Assembly (NCBI GenBank): GCA_013290035.1
Contig: JABCYT010000208.1
Span: forward strand, 1 to 6,385
Reading direction: 5' to 3'
From: Alphaproteobacteria bacterium
GTDB taxonomy: Bacteria; Pseudomonadota; Alphaproteobacteria; Reyranellales; Reyranellaceae
Length of the DNA stretch: 6,385 bases
Below the pieces are notes generated by a model. It worked only from the letters and a program-made list of their open reading frames with translations. It did no database searches and was not told the origin of the DNA. Position numbers and translations under genes: made by a program. Below, in pieces: positions 1 to 6,385 of this stretch. Every line of letters starts with the position of its first letter. The stretch's first letter is position 1.

Positions 1-1562
1 CGCTCAGCCTGTGGCTGACCTCGGCCGGCGCGGCGCTGGTCATGGTGTCGCTGGTGATCGGCAAGTTCTCGACCGCCGGCTGGACCGGCTATCCGCCCTA
101 TTCGGGCATCGAGGCCAATCCGGGCGTCGGCGTCGACTACTGGATCTGGGCGCTCCTGATCAGCGGCATCGGCTCGACCCTGTCGGGCATAAACTTCGTC
201 GTCACCATCCTGAAGCGCCGCGCCCCCGGGATGGGCCTGATGCGCATGACGCCGTTCACCTGGACGGCGCTCTGCACCTCCGTGCTGATGGCCTTCGCCT
301 TCCCGGCGCTCACCGTGGCCTGCGGCCTGCTGGTGCTCGACCGCCTGCTCGGCATGCATTTCTTCACGAATGAGCTGGGCGGCAACATGATGAACTACCC
401 CAACCTGTTCTGGATCTGGGGTCATCCGGAGGTCTACATCCTGATCCTGCCGGCGTTCGGGGTGTTCTCCGAGGTCGTGTCGACCTTCTCCCGGAAGCGC
501 CTGTTCGGCTACGAATCGCTGGTCTACGCCACCGCGGCGATCGCCATCCTCTCCTTCACCGTCTGGCTGCACCATTTCTTCACCATGGGTTCGTCGGCCA
601 ACGTCAACGCCTTCTTCGGCGTGACCACCATGATCATCGCCGTGCCGACCGGCGTTAAGGTGTTCAACTGGCTGCTCACCATGTATCGCGGCCGCATCAC
701 CTTCCATCCGTCGATGCTGTGGACGGTGGGCTTCATCGTGACCTTCGTCATCGGCGGCATGACGGGCGTATTGCTGGCCATGCCGCCGGCCGACTTCCTG
801 ATGCACAACACGACCTTCCTGGTCGCGCACTTCCACAACATGATCATCCCCGGCGTGCTGTTCGGCTATCTCGCCGGCTACATGTACTGGTTCCCCAAGG
901 CGTTCGGCTTCAGGATGAACGAGCCGTGGGGCACCGCGGCCTTCTGGTTCTGGATGATCGGCTTCTATCTCGCCTTCATGCCGCTCTACGTGCTGGGCTT
1001 CATGGGCATGCCCAGGCGCATGGAACAGTACAACGACCCGAGCTGGCAGCCCTGGCTGATCGCGGCGTCGATGGGCGCGGTCCTCATCCTGATCGGCATC
1101 GCCTGCCTGGTCATCCAGCTCACCGTCAGCATCCGCGACCGGCGCAAGGCAGCCGACGTCACCGGCGATCCCTACGATGGCCGCACGCTCGAATGGGCGA
1201 CCTCGTCGCCGCCGCCGCCCTACAATTTTGCGGTGTTGCCCGAGATCCGCGACCGCGAGCCGCTGGTCGACATGAAGGAGCGTGGCGTGGTCTACCGGCC
1301 GCCGCGCGCCTACGAGGACATCGAGATGCCGAAGAATTCCGCCGTCGGCGTCGTAATGGGCGGGCTGGCCTTCGTGCTGGGCTTCGGCGTGGTCTGGCAG
1401 ATCTGGTGGCTGGTGATCGTGTGCGGCCTTGCCATGTGGGTGACGCTGGCTTTGCGCGCCTCCGATGACGAGTCCGAGTTCGTGCTGTCGGCCGCCGAGG
1501 TCGAGCGCATCGAGGTGGCGCGCTACCGCGCGCTCCGAAACCAGATCGGCAGCCGGCGATGA
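1..1562 (+). CDS. cyoB: Cytochrome o ubiquinol oxidase subunit I (CyoB), 5'-truncated by the window edge
   Basis: This is the catalytic subunit of the bo3-type quinol oxidase in the inner membrane; it carries heme b, heme o3 and CuB, reduces O2 to water and pumps protons. The first full codon is at base 3, and 519 residues are present. Compared from memory with E. coli CyoB (663 aa), the window starts near E. coli residue 144, so the first membrane helices, the quinol-site residues and one heme b ligand lie outside it. Visible residues (window numbering) are GHPEVY with CuB ligand H141, proton-path E143 and cross-linked Y145; the CuB pair H190-H191 in LHHFFTMG; K219 of the K channel in PTGVKVFNW; and the heme ligands H276 and H278 in VAHFHN. 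The CyoB-type C-terminal tail ([17 protein letters not shown], then MPKNSAVG) separates it from cytochrome c oxidases. The stop overlaps the cyoC start by four bases (ATGA). cyoA is expected upstream. No damage is seen. Confidence 0.97.
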   Translation, partial: LSLWLTSAGAALVMVSLVIGKFSTAGWTGYPPYSGIEANPGVGVDYWIWALLISGIGSTLSGINFVVTILKRRAPGMGLMRMTPFTWTALCTSVLMAFAFPALTVACGLLVLDRLLGMHFFTNELGGNMMNYPNLFWIWGHPEVYILILPAFGVFSEVVSTFSRKRLFGYESLVYATAAIAILSFTVWLHHFFTMGSSANVNAFFGVTTMIIAVPTGVKVFNWLLTMYRGRITFHPSMLWTVGFIVTFVIGGMTGVLLAMPPADFLMHNTTFLVAHFHNMIIPGVLFGYLAGYMYWFPKAFGFRMNEPWGTAAFWFWMIGFYLAFMPLYVLGFMGMPRRMEQYNDPSWQPWLIAASMGAVLILIGIACLVIQLTVSIRDRRKAADVTGDPYDGRTLEWATSSPPPPYNFAVLPEIRDREPLVDMKERGVVYRPPRAYEDIEMPKNSAVGVVMGGLAFVLGFGVVWQIWWLVIVCGLAMWVTLALRASDDESEFVLSAAEVERIEVARYRALRNQIGSRR

Positions 1563-2164
1563 GCGTCGACGTCGCCGCGATGCCGTCCGGCCACGAACCG
1601 CTGTCGGAAACCCACGAGCAGCGCGCGCTGGGCTTCTGGCTCTACCTGATGGGCGACGCCGTGATCTTCGGCCTGCTGTTCATGACCTACAGCATCATGG
1701 TCGGCAACACGGCGGGCGGACCGTCCGGCAAGACGCTGTTCAGCCTGAACAATGCCGCGCTCGAGACGGTGCTGCTGCTGGTGAGCAGCACCACGTTCGG
1801 CTTCGCCTCGCTGGCGTCGAAGGCGGGCAGCCGTCCGGCCGTGTTGTCGTGGCTGCTCCTGACCTTCGTGCTGGGCGCGGGCTTCATCTTCCTCGAGATT
1901 CGCGAGTTCCTGGGCCTGATCTCAGCCGGCGCGGGGCCCGACCGCAGCGGCTTCCTGTCGGCCTTCTTCACCCTGGTCGGCACCCACGGCACGCATGTCA
2001 GCGTCGGCCTGATCTGGATCCTGATCATGAGCGGCCAGGTCCTCTTCAAGGGACTCTCCGTGCCGGTGGTCTCGCGCCTGTTCCGGCTCGGCCTGTTCTG
2101 GCACTTCCTCGATATCGCCTGGGTCGGCATCTTCTCGGTCGTTTACCTTCCGGGGTTGCTGTGA
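1559..2164 (+). CDS. cyoC: Cytochrome o ubiquinol oxidase subunit III (CyoC)
   Basis: This is subunit III of the bo3 quinol oxidase, a heme-free membrane subunit packed against subunit I and thought to stabilise the complex. It has 201 residues, against about 204 in E. coli. Five hydrophobic helices are visible, at roughly residues 25-46, 68-87, 94-114, 130-158 and 175-198. Family hallmarks are [17 protein letters not shown] near the start, the membrane glutamate in FLEIREF (E113/E116), [12 protein letters not shown] followed by LVGTHGTHV (126-147), and WHFLDIAW (181-188). The N-terminal tail is short and less histidine-rich than in E. coli. The start at 1559 is chosen because its ATG overlaps the cyoB stop, which fits translational coupling; no strong Shine-Dalgarno is seen. 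A second in-frame ATG seven codons later is possible but less likely. Confidence 0.96.
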   Translation: MSVDVAAMPSGHEPLSETHEQRALGFWLYLMGDAVIFGLLFMTYSIMVGNTAGGPSGKTLFSLNNAALETVLLLVSSTTFGFASLASKAGSRPAVLSWLLLTFVLGAGFIFLEIREFLGLISAGAGPDRSGFLSAFFTLVGTHGTHVSVGLIWILIMSGQVLFKGLSVPVVSRLFRLGLFWHFLDIAWVGIFSVVYLPGLL

Positions 2165-2463
2165 TGGAACGCCACGGCCTTCTCTCCTACTTCGTGGGCT
2201 TCGTGCTCGCCGTCGTGCTGACGGCGATCCCCTTCTACCTGGTCGCCACCCACGCGCTGCCGCCGTCACGCATCATCTATGTCATCGCCGCGGCGGCGGT
2301 GCTGCAGATCCTGGTCCACCTGCGCTTCTTCCTGCATTTGAACTTTGCAACGACGCCGCGCGAGAACCTGCTGGCGATCGCCTTCACCGCCGTCCTGCTC
2401 GGCATCATGCTGGGCGGCAGCCTGTGGATCATGGTGGATCTGCACACCAGAATGGCGCTCTAG
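2164..2463 (+). CDS. cyoD: Cytochrome o ubiquinol oxidase subunit IV (CyoD)
   Basis: This is the small subunit IV of the bo3 oxidase, implicated in assembly and stability of the heme-copper core. It has 99 residues, slightly shorter than E. coli CyoD (about 109), mainly because the N-terminal tail is shorter. Three membrane helices are visible, at about residues 8-27, 36-58 and 69-90. The family signature is clear: FVLAVVLTAIPF in helix 1, QILVHLRFFLHLN in helix 2 and GGSLWIMVDLH in helix 3. The reading frame is open far upstream, but that extension only overprints cyoC. The ATG at 2164 overlaps the cyoC stop by one base (TGATG), marking the true start and suggesting coupled translation. It is the last gene of the oxidase operon here. 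No SURF1-like or heme-o synthase gene follows; the next gene lies on the other strand. Confidence 0.95.
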   Translation: MERHGLLSYFVGFVLAVVLTAIPFYLVATHALPPSRIIYVIAAAAVLQILVHLRFFLHLNFATTPRENLLAIAFTAVLLGIMLGGSLWIMVDLHTRMAL

Positions 2464-2511
2464 GAGCGCTCCACTTTCTTGTCGACTGGAGCCGGAAGCG
2501 GCCGGCGACGG
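2464..2511. other. Convergent intergenic gap between cyoD and the Sel1-repeat gene
   Basis: These 48 bases separate two operons whose ends face each other. The gap contains most of a perfect 10-base palindrome, GGAGCGCTCC (2463-2472), and a small inverted repeat, GCCGG/CCGGC (2491-2495 and 2502-2506), with a six-base loop. Neither is followed by a T-run on either strand, so no classical intrinsic terminator can be called. Termination could be Rho-dependent, or transcripts may run into each other. Confidence 0.5.
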
Positions 2512-3609
2512 CTACTTCGGCAGTGCCTCCAGCGCCTTCTTGGCGTCGGCGTCGTTCTGCGCCGCCGCCTGTTGCAGCCAGGTCTTGGCCTTCGCCGTAT
2601 CGGCCGCCAGGCCCGCGCCGCCCTTGGCCAGCAGCAGGCCGAGCTTGCGCTGCGCCTCGCTGTTGCCCGCCAGCGCCGCACGTTCGTACCAGTCGACGGC
2701 GCGCGCGCCGTCGGGCGTGAAGCCGCCGCGCGCCGGTTGGCTCAGCGGGTCGAAGAAAGCGGCGAGTTCGAGCTGGGCGGCCGCGTTGCCGGTTTCGGCG
2801 GCGCGGCGGAAGAGCAGGAAGGCGGCGGCCATGTCGCCCGCCTTGGCGTAGTCGCGCGCCTTGGCCAGCATCGCTTCGGGCGTGGGCTTGGTAGCGAGAT
2901 ATTCGCCGACCACGTCGCGCACCGACTTCTTGGCCATGCCGAGATCCGGTGTCGGTGTTGGTGCGACTGGCGCGCTCGGCGCCTCGGCAACGGGTTGGGC
3001 CTCTTTCTGGAAATAGGTCGTGTAGGCGTAGTAGCCGCCGCCCGCGAGTGCCACGAGCACGATCGCGGTGATCAGCCAGCCCACGGCGCCGGAACGCCGG
3101 CGTGGGCCGGGATCGAGGGCGCGCGAAGCGCGCAGCTCGGGCCGCGGCGGCGGTAGAGGCGGCGGCAGTTCCGGCTCCGGCTCGGGTGCCGGCTCTGGCG
3201 GCGGAGGCGGCGGCGCCGCGGCGCGGTGCAGGCGCACCGTATCGTCGTAGAGCCGGCTCGACGGATCGGTGGCGCCCGAGGTCAGCATCGCCGGCCAGGC
3301 GATCACGGTCGTGGCGACGACGCCGATATCGGGCTCCTTCACGCGCAGCCGAACGGTGGCGATGCCGGCCAGCCGATCGCAGATCTCCGGCCCGAGATGG
3401 AATTCCATTACACTGCGCTTGCGCTCGACCCTTTCGGGCAGCAGCCAGGCCTCGGTGCGCCGCCAGCCGTCGTCGGCGAGATGCGAATCGGGACCCTGTT
3501 GGCGCTGGATCGAGATCGCCAGCCCCTCCGGCGCGGCGTCAAGATCGCTGATCCTCAAGATGGCGTGGCCCGGCTCGGGCAGGCCCTCGACGGAAGCGCG
3601 GATCGGCAC
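2512..3609 (-). CDS. Membrane-anchored Sel1-like repeat protein of unknown function, downstream of srfC
   Basis: I recognise the repeats but not the whole protein. Its 365 residues fall into four parts. Residues 1-128 form a mixed, probably beta-rich domain that matches nothing I know. Residues 133-160 are a proline/glutamate-rich linker. Residues 175-196 are one hydrophobic segment (AVGWLITAIVLVALAGGGYY) preceded by RRR at 170-172. Residues 246-356 hold three Sel1/TPR-like helical units with AXXWYERAALAGNSEAQ-type cores at 270-280, 303-320 and 340-356. The positive-inside rule suggests a cytoplasmic N-terminal domain and a periplasmic Sel1 region; there is no cleavable signal peptide. Sel1 repeats usually mediate protein-protein contacts, so a scaffold or adaptor role is inferred. 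The start is a GTG with AAGG seven bases upstream, overlapping the srfC stop, and only nine bases separate the genes, so co-transcription with srfC is likely. Confidence 0.85.
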   Translation of the reverse strand: MPIRASVEGLPEPGHAILRISDLDAAPEGLAISIQRQQGPDSHLADDGWRRTEAWLLPERVERKRSVMEFHLGPEICDRLAGIATVRLRVKEPDIGVVATTVIAWPAMLTSGATDPSSRLYDDTVRLHRAAAPPPPPPEPAPEPEPELPPPLPPPRPELRASRALDPGPRRRSGAVGWLITAIVLVALAGGGYYAYTTYFQKEAQPVAEAPSAPVAPTPTPDLGMAKKSVRDVVGEYLATKPTPEAMLAKARDYAKAGDMAAAFLLFRRAAETGNAAAQLELAAFFDPLSQPARGGFTPDGARAVDWYERAALAGNSEAQRKLGLLLAKGGAGLAADTAKAKTWLQQAAAQNDADAKKALEALPK

Positions 3610-3616
3610 GACGCCG

Positions 3617-3620
3617 CCTT
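3617..3620 (-). promoter_or_regulatory. Ribosome binding site for the Sel1-repeat gene
   Basis: AAGG on the minus strand lies seven bases before the GTG at 3609 and overlaps the TAA stop of srfC (TAAGG). This supports the GTG as the start and suggests that ribosomes finishing srfC re-initiate here. Confidence 0.55.
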
Positions 3621-6285
3621 AGGCGGGCACGGCGCGCAGGATGGCGCCCAGCCGGTCGTTCTGCTCCGGCGTGATCTCGCGGCCGCCCTCGTAACCGACA
3701 TTGTCCATGGCGAGCTGCAGGAAGGCCCGCATCCAGTCCCTGCAGTAGTCGGCGTAGATCGGCTGCGGATCCTCGCTGAGCTTCGGCGCGCCGTTCACCA
3801 TCGTCGGGCCCTCGAAGACGCGCCGCATCGGCGCATTGGGCGGCAGGCCCGGCCGCTGGTCGAGCGGCAGGCGGTCGAAGCCCATCGCGCTCACATAGCC
3901 GTTCAGGGTCGAGGAGGCGGTGCGCACCTGGCGCTCGGCGATCTCCTCCCACTTGGCGTTGGCGGCGTTCTCCAGCTCGCGCACCTCGTGGCTCAGCTGG
4001 TCGAGCAGCTTCAGGCGATGGGCGCCCACCACCAGCTCGTCGATCAGCCAGCCGAGATGCTGGCGGTCGACGCCGAAATGCGACAGCGCCTTCTCATCGG
4101 CGCCGATGCGCCGCATGTTCTCCAGCCAGTACTCCGCCGCCTCGCGGGCGAAACGCTCGGCGCGGTCTTCCAGCACGCCCGAGGGCGGCGCGCTGCGGCC
4201 GGCATCTTCGCCGAACACGTCGGCGAAGATGGCGCCGAGATCGACGGCGGCGCCGGTCGACTGGGCCACCTGGGTCGGTGGCTTGCCGTTCCGGCCGTTG
4301 GTTTCATCCGAGGGCCGCGCGGTGGAGATGCGGAAATAGATCTCGCGCAGCGCCGAATCGGCGATCTGCAGGGCGGCCATCAGCTCGCCGAACAGCTGCT
4401 GCTGGATGCAGGTCGACAGCCCGCGCAGCACGGTATGCACCAGATCGCGCTTCTTGGCACGGGAATCGCCGTCGGCGGCGCTGTGGAAGCCGGCGAGGCG
4501 GTCGACCAGGCGGCGGATCTGGATTTCGAGCTGGCCGCGCACCTGGGCGCGCTTGATCGCCGGATCGCAGACCGGCGTCAGGCTCTTCACCAGATAGGCC
4601 ACGCCGCCGTCATTGGCCCTGAAGGCCTCGTCCCAGGCGCGCGCCGGATCGGCGAAATGGCGCCGGACGTCGGCATTCTCCATGAAATGGCCGCGCAGCT
4701 CGAGCGCGCGAGCGGCGAACGCCTCGGCGATGCCCTGCTCGCGGCCGGCGTCGTAGTCCATCAGCCGCTCGTCGATCACCGTCGGATTGCGCAGCCAGAA
4801 GGTGTTGTCGAACGGCTGGCCGTCCCAGTTGGCCGGCCACTCGCCGCGGAAATTGTTGATCAGCGAGTTGTTGAGCCTGGCCGACCAGCGCAGCTTGCGC
4901 GATTCCTCGGTCTCGCCCGCCTTCTGCTCGAACTCGCGATCCATCTTGGTCAGCACCAGGAACAGCGCGTTCTTCTGCTTGGCGCGATCGGCCGGGGTGG
5001 CGCCGATCGTCTGGTCGATCCACGCCGTCATCATGTCGGAGAGGTCGCGGACCTCCTGGTTGCCGTCGGGGATGCAGAGCAGGATGGCCGACAGCTCGCG
5101 CTCCGCCGAGTAGCGCTGGAAGAGATAGGCGACCTTGCCGCGCAGCAGCAGCTCGCGCAGCGGATTGGCGCCTTCGGCCACGCCCTTGGCCTTGGCGACG
5201 TCGGCCAAGTTGGCGAGCTTCAGCCGCGAGCGGGCGCCCGGGAAGTCGAGCAGGTCGGTGTGGTCGAAGAAATCCCACGGCTTCTCGGCGATGGCGACGC
5301 TAAGTTCGGCGGTGAGCGCGCAGATCAGCGAGCGCGGCAGCTCGGCATCGGCCGCGGAACGGCCGTCGGCCTGCTTGGGCCGCACCTGCAGCGTGTCCTC
5401 GGCGTCGGCGCCGAGACGGTCGAGCGTGAGGACGTCGACGATGCTCTTCTCGCGCGGGATCAGCGCGTCCATACCGAGCAGCGCCTCGGGCGCGAAGGAC
5501 AGTTTCTGCAGCCCGTCGTACAGCGTGAGGTAAAGGTCGGTGAAGGGCTGGAAGTCGTACCACAGCACCGACCACAGCCGGGCGCGGTCGTGGCCCGAGA
5601 GGCGCGGCGCCAGCTCGATGGCCTCGCGCCAGAAATCGGTGCGCAGCTCCGAGGTGACGCCGGCGAAGAAGGTGTCGAAATATTCGATCAGGTCGAGCAC
5701 GTCGTCGGCGTCGAGGTCGCCCAGCGGCGCCGGCGCCGCCTTGAGGCGAAGCTCGGCCAGGCGCTTGCGGATGGTGCCGCCGTCGGGGTGCTCGAAGGCC
5801 GCCTTCTGGTGATCGAAGTCGAGCAGGAAGGAGTTGCCCAGGATCTTGACGATGTCGGTCTGGGTCAAGAGCCGCACGCGGACCGGGAAGTCCTTGTCGC
5901 CGGCGCTCAGGCCGAGGCCGAAGCGGGTCACCAGGCCGGTCGATTCGCGATTGCCCGGCGGGTTGATCTCGCGCAGGAAGTCGTAGCTCTGGTCGCCGAA
6001 CTGCGCCTGCATCGGCCGCCCGTCGCGGCTGGCCAGGATCGAGACCAGGTAGGACTTGCCGGCCTGGCTCGGCCCGAACACGCCGACGCACATGCGGCGG
6101 CGGGCGGCGCGCGCCAGCTTGCGGCTCTGGTTGCGGACCTTTTGCAGTTCGCTGATCAGCGACGGCGCCTGCTGCGCCACCGTGGGCGACTGCTCGGCCG
6201 CGCCTTTCAGCCAGTTGACGCCTTCGCTGGCGGCGACGGCCAGCGTCTCGCAGTCCTGGGCCAGTTTGAGATCGACGGTGTCCAT
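3619..6285 (-). CDS. srfC: SrfC-family putative virulence factor; large P-loop GTPase-like protein
   Basis: This 888-residue protein resembles the SrfC family (Pfam 'putative bacterial virulence factor'), named after Salmonella SsrB-regulated genes; its biochemical role is not established. Visible motifs are a Walker A/G1 loop GPSQAGKS at 71-78, a possible G2 threonine in ESTGLVTRF (T116), a G3-like DFPG at 347-350 after a hydrophobic/acidic strand, and a G4-like TKMD at 446-449 after LFLVL. The set fits a GTPase of dynamin-like design, with an insertion of about 268 residues between G1 and G3. Residues 1-60 and about 755-790 look helical, and 655-705 is a likely flexible linker. There is no signal peptide or membrane segment, so it is probably cytoplasmic or peripheral. 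The start at 6285 is chosen because it lies four bases after the upstream stop with AGGA close by. The frame stays open to an ATG at 6333, but those 16 codons only overprint the upstream gene. Confidence 0.85.
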   Translation of the reverse strand: MDTVDLKLAQDCETLAVAASEGVNWLKGAAEQSPTVAQQAPSLISELQKVRNQSRKLARAARRRMCVGVFGPSQAGKSYLVSILASRDGRPMQAQFGDQSYDFLREINPPGNRESTGLVTRFGLGLSAGDKDFPVRVRLLTQTDIVKILGNSFLLDFDHQKAAFEHPDGGTIRKRLAELRLKAAPAPLGDLDADDVLDLIEYFDTFFAGVTSELRTDFWREAIELAPRLSGHDRARLWSVLWYDFQPFTDLYLTLYDGLQKLSFAPEALLGMDALIPREKSIVDVLTLDRLGADAEDTLQVRPKQADGRSAADAELPRSLICALTAELSVAIAEKPWDFFDHTDLLDFPGARSRLKLANLADVAKAKGVAEGANPLRELLLRGKVAYLFQRYSAERELSAILLCIPDGNQEVRDLSDMMTAWIDQTIGATPADRAKQKNALFLVLTKMDREFEQKAGETEESRKLRWSARLNNSLINNFRGEWPANWDGQPFDNTFWLRNPTVIDERLMDYDAGREQGIAEAFAARALELRGHFMENADVRRHFADPARAWDEAFRANDGGVAYLVKSLTPVCDPAIKRAQVRGQLEIQIRRLVDRLAGFHSAADGDSRAKKRDLVHTVLRGLSTCIQQQLFGELMAALQIADSALREIYFRISTARPSDETNGRNGKPPTQVAQSTGAAVDLGAIFADVFGEDAGRSAPPSGVLEDRAERFAREAAEYWLENMRRIGADEKALSHFGVDRQHLGWLIDELVVGAHRLKLLDQLSHEVRELENAANAKWEEIAERQVRTASSTLNGYVSAMGFDRLPLDQRPGLPPNAPMRRVFEGPTMVNGAPKLSEDPQPIYADYCRDWMRAFLQLAMDNVGYEGGREITPEQNDRLGAILRAVPA

Positions 6286-6287
6286 GG

Positions 6288-6291
6288 TCCT
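6288..6291 (-). promoter_or_regulatory. Possible ribosome binding site for srfC
   Basis: AGGA on the minus strand overlaps the TAG stop of the upstream gene and ends two bases before the ATG at 6285. The spacing is shorter than ideal, so initiation probably relies on coupling to the upstream gene. It still favours 6285 over the upstream ATG at 6333. Confidence 0.35.
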
Positions 6292-6385
6292 AACCGGTCT
6301 TGAGCATGCCCGTGTCGAGCCAATAGCCCTCACGGCGCGGCAGGGTTTGCAGGCGGAGCGTCAGGCGGTCGAGTGCGACGGCCCG
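6290..6385 (-). CDS. C-terminal fragment of a probable SrfB-like protein
   Basis: The frame is open from the window edge to a TAG at 6292-6290, giving 31 residues. They include LDRLTLRLQTLPRR and then EGYWLDTGMLKTG at the C-terminus. Codon use matches the genes around it, and the stop lies four bases before the srfC start, as expected inside an operon. SrfB-family genes are commonly found beside srfC, and the tail looks compatible with that family, but so short a piece cannot prove it. Most of the gene lies beyond the window, so length and domains cannot be judged. Confidence 0.6.
   Translation of the reverse strand, partial: RAVALDRLTLRLQTLPRREGYWLDTGMLKTG

Noticed and set aside
1465..2163. 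Upstream extension of the cyoD reading frame (332 codons in total)
   Set aside because: The extension overprints cyoB and cyoC and is arginine/alanine-rich noise. Homology to CyoD begins only at the ATG at 2164.
2491..2506. GCCGG/CCGGC hairpin as an intrinsic terminator
   Set aside because: The stem is only five pairs and no T-run follows on either strand; such repeats are common by chance at this GC content.
2479..3156. A 225-codon + strand frame opposite the Sel1-repeat gene
   Set aside because: It is the same complementary-codon effect as the long antisense frame. The minus strand shows a membrane helix and Sel1 units, whereas the + reading has only R/G/A-rich sequence.
3226..6303. A 1025-codon open frame on the + strand, antisense to srfC and the start of the Sel1 gene
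   Set aside because: It lies in the frame whose codons are exact complements of the minus-strand codons. Its stops would need TTA, CTA or TCA in the sense genes, codons that this GC-rich genome avoids. The translation is dominated by L, A, G, R, Q and H, with no recognisable domain, while the minus strand carries clear GTPase motifs.
6286..6333. Sixteen extra N-terminal codons for srfC from the ATG at 6333
   Set aside because: They overlap the end of the upstream gene and look like an out-of-frame reading of it. The ATG at 6285 sits just after that stop with AGGA nearby.

Overview
The window is GC-rich, gene-dense DNA with the look of an alphaproteobacterial chromosome. The evidence is strong G/C preference at third codon positions, four-base and one-base gene overlaps, and a CyoB/CyoC/CyoD set close to the proteobacterial type. 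The sequence alone does not fix the genus. No tRNA, rRNA, CRISPR array, insertion sequence or origin is visible.

Left part (1-2463, + strand): the 3' end of a cytochrome o (bo3-type) ubiquinol oxidase operon. It holds cyoB (its first ~143 codons lie outside the window), then complete cyoC and cyoD, joined by ATGA and TGATG overlaps. Together they encode a membrane terminal oxidase that oxidises ubiquinol, reduces O2 and pumps protons. All heme and copper ligands of subunit I that fall inside the window are intact.

Middle (2464-2511): a 48-base gap where the two operons converge, with no convincing terminator.

Right part (2512-6385, - strand): three tightly packed genes transcribed toward the oxidase operon. 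In transcription order they are the last 31 codons of a gene that is probably srfB-like, a large SrfC-family protein of 888 residues with a recognisable GTPase motif set, and a 365-residue single-pass membrane protein with a proline/glutamate-rich linker and C-terminal Sel1-like repeats. Gaps of 4 and 9 bases imply one transcript and coupled translation.

The SrfB/SrfC families carry a 'virulence factor' label from Salmonella SsrB-regulated genes, but their biochemical role is poorly defined. This cassette is the most interesting part of the window: a dynamin-like or other large GTPase encoded next to a membrane-anchored Sel1 adaptor, possibly a membrane-associated machine of unknown job. Most of the other long open frames, including a 1025-codon one antisense to srfC, are explained by GC-rich codon usage.
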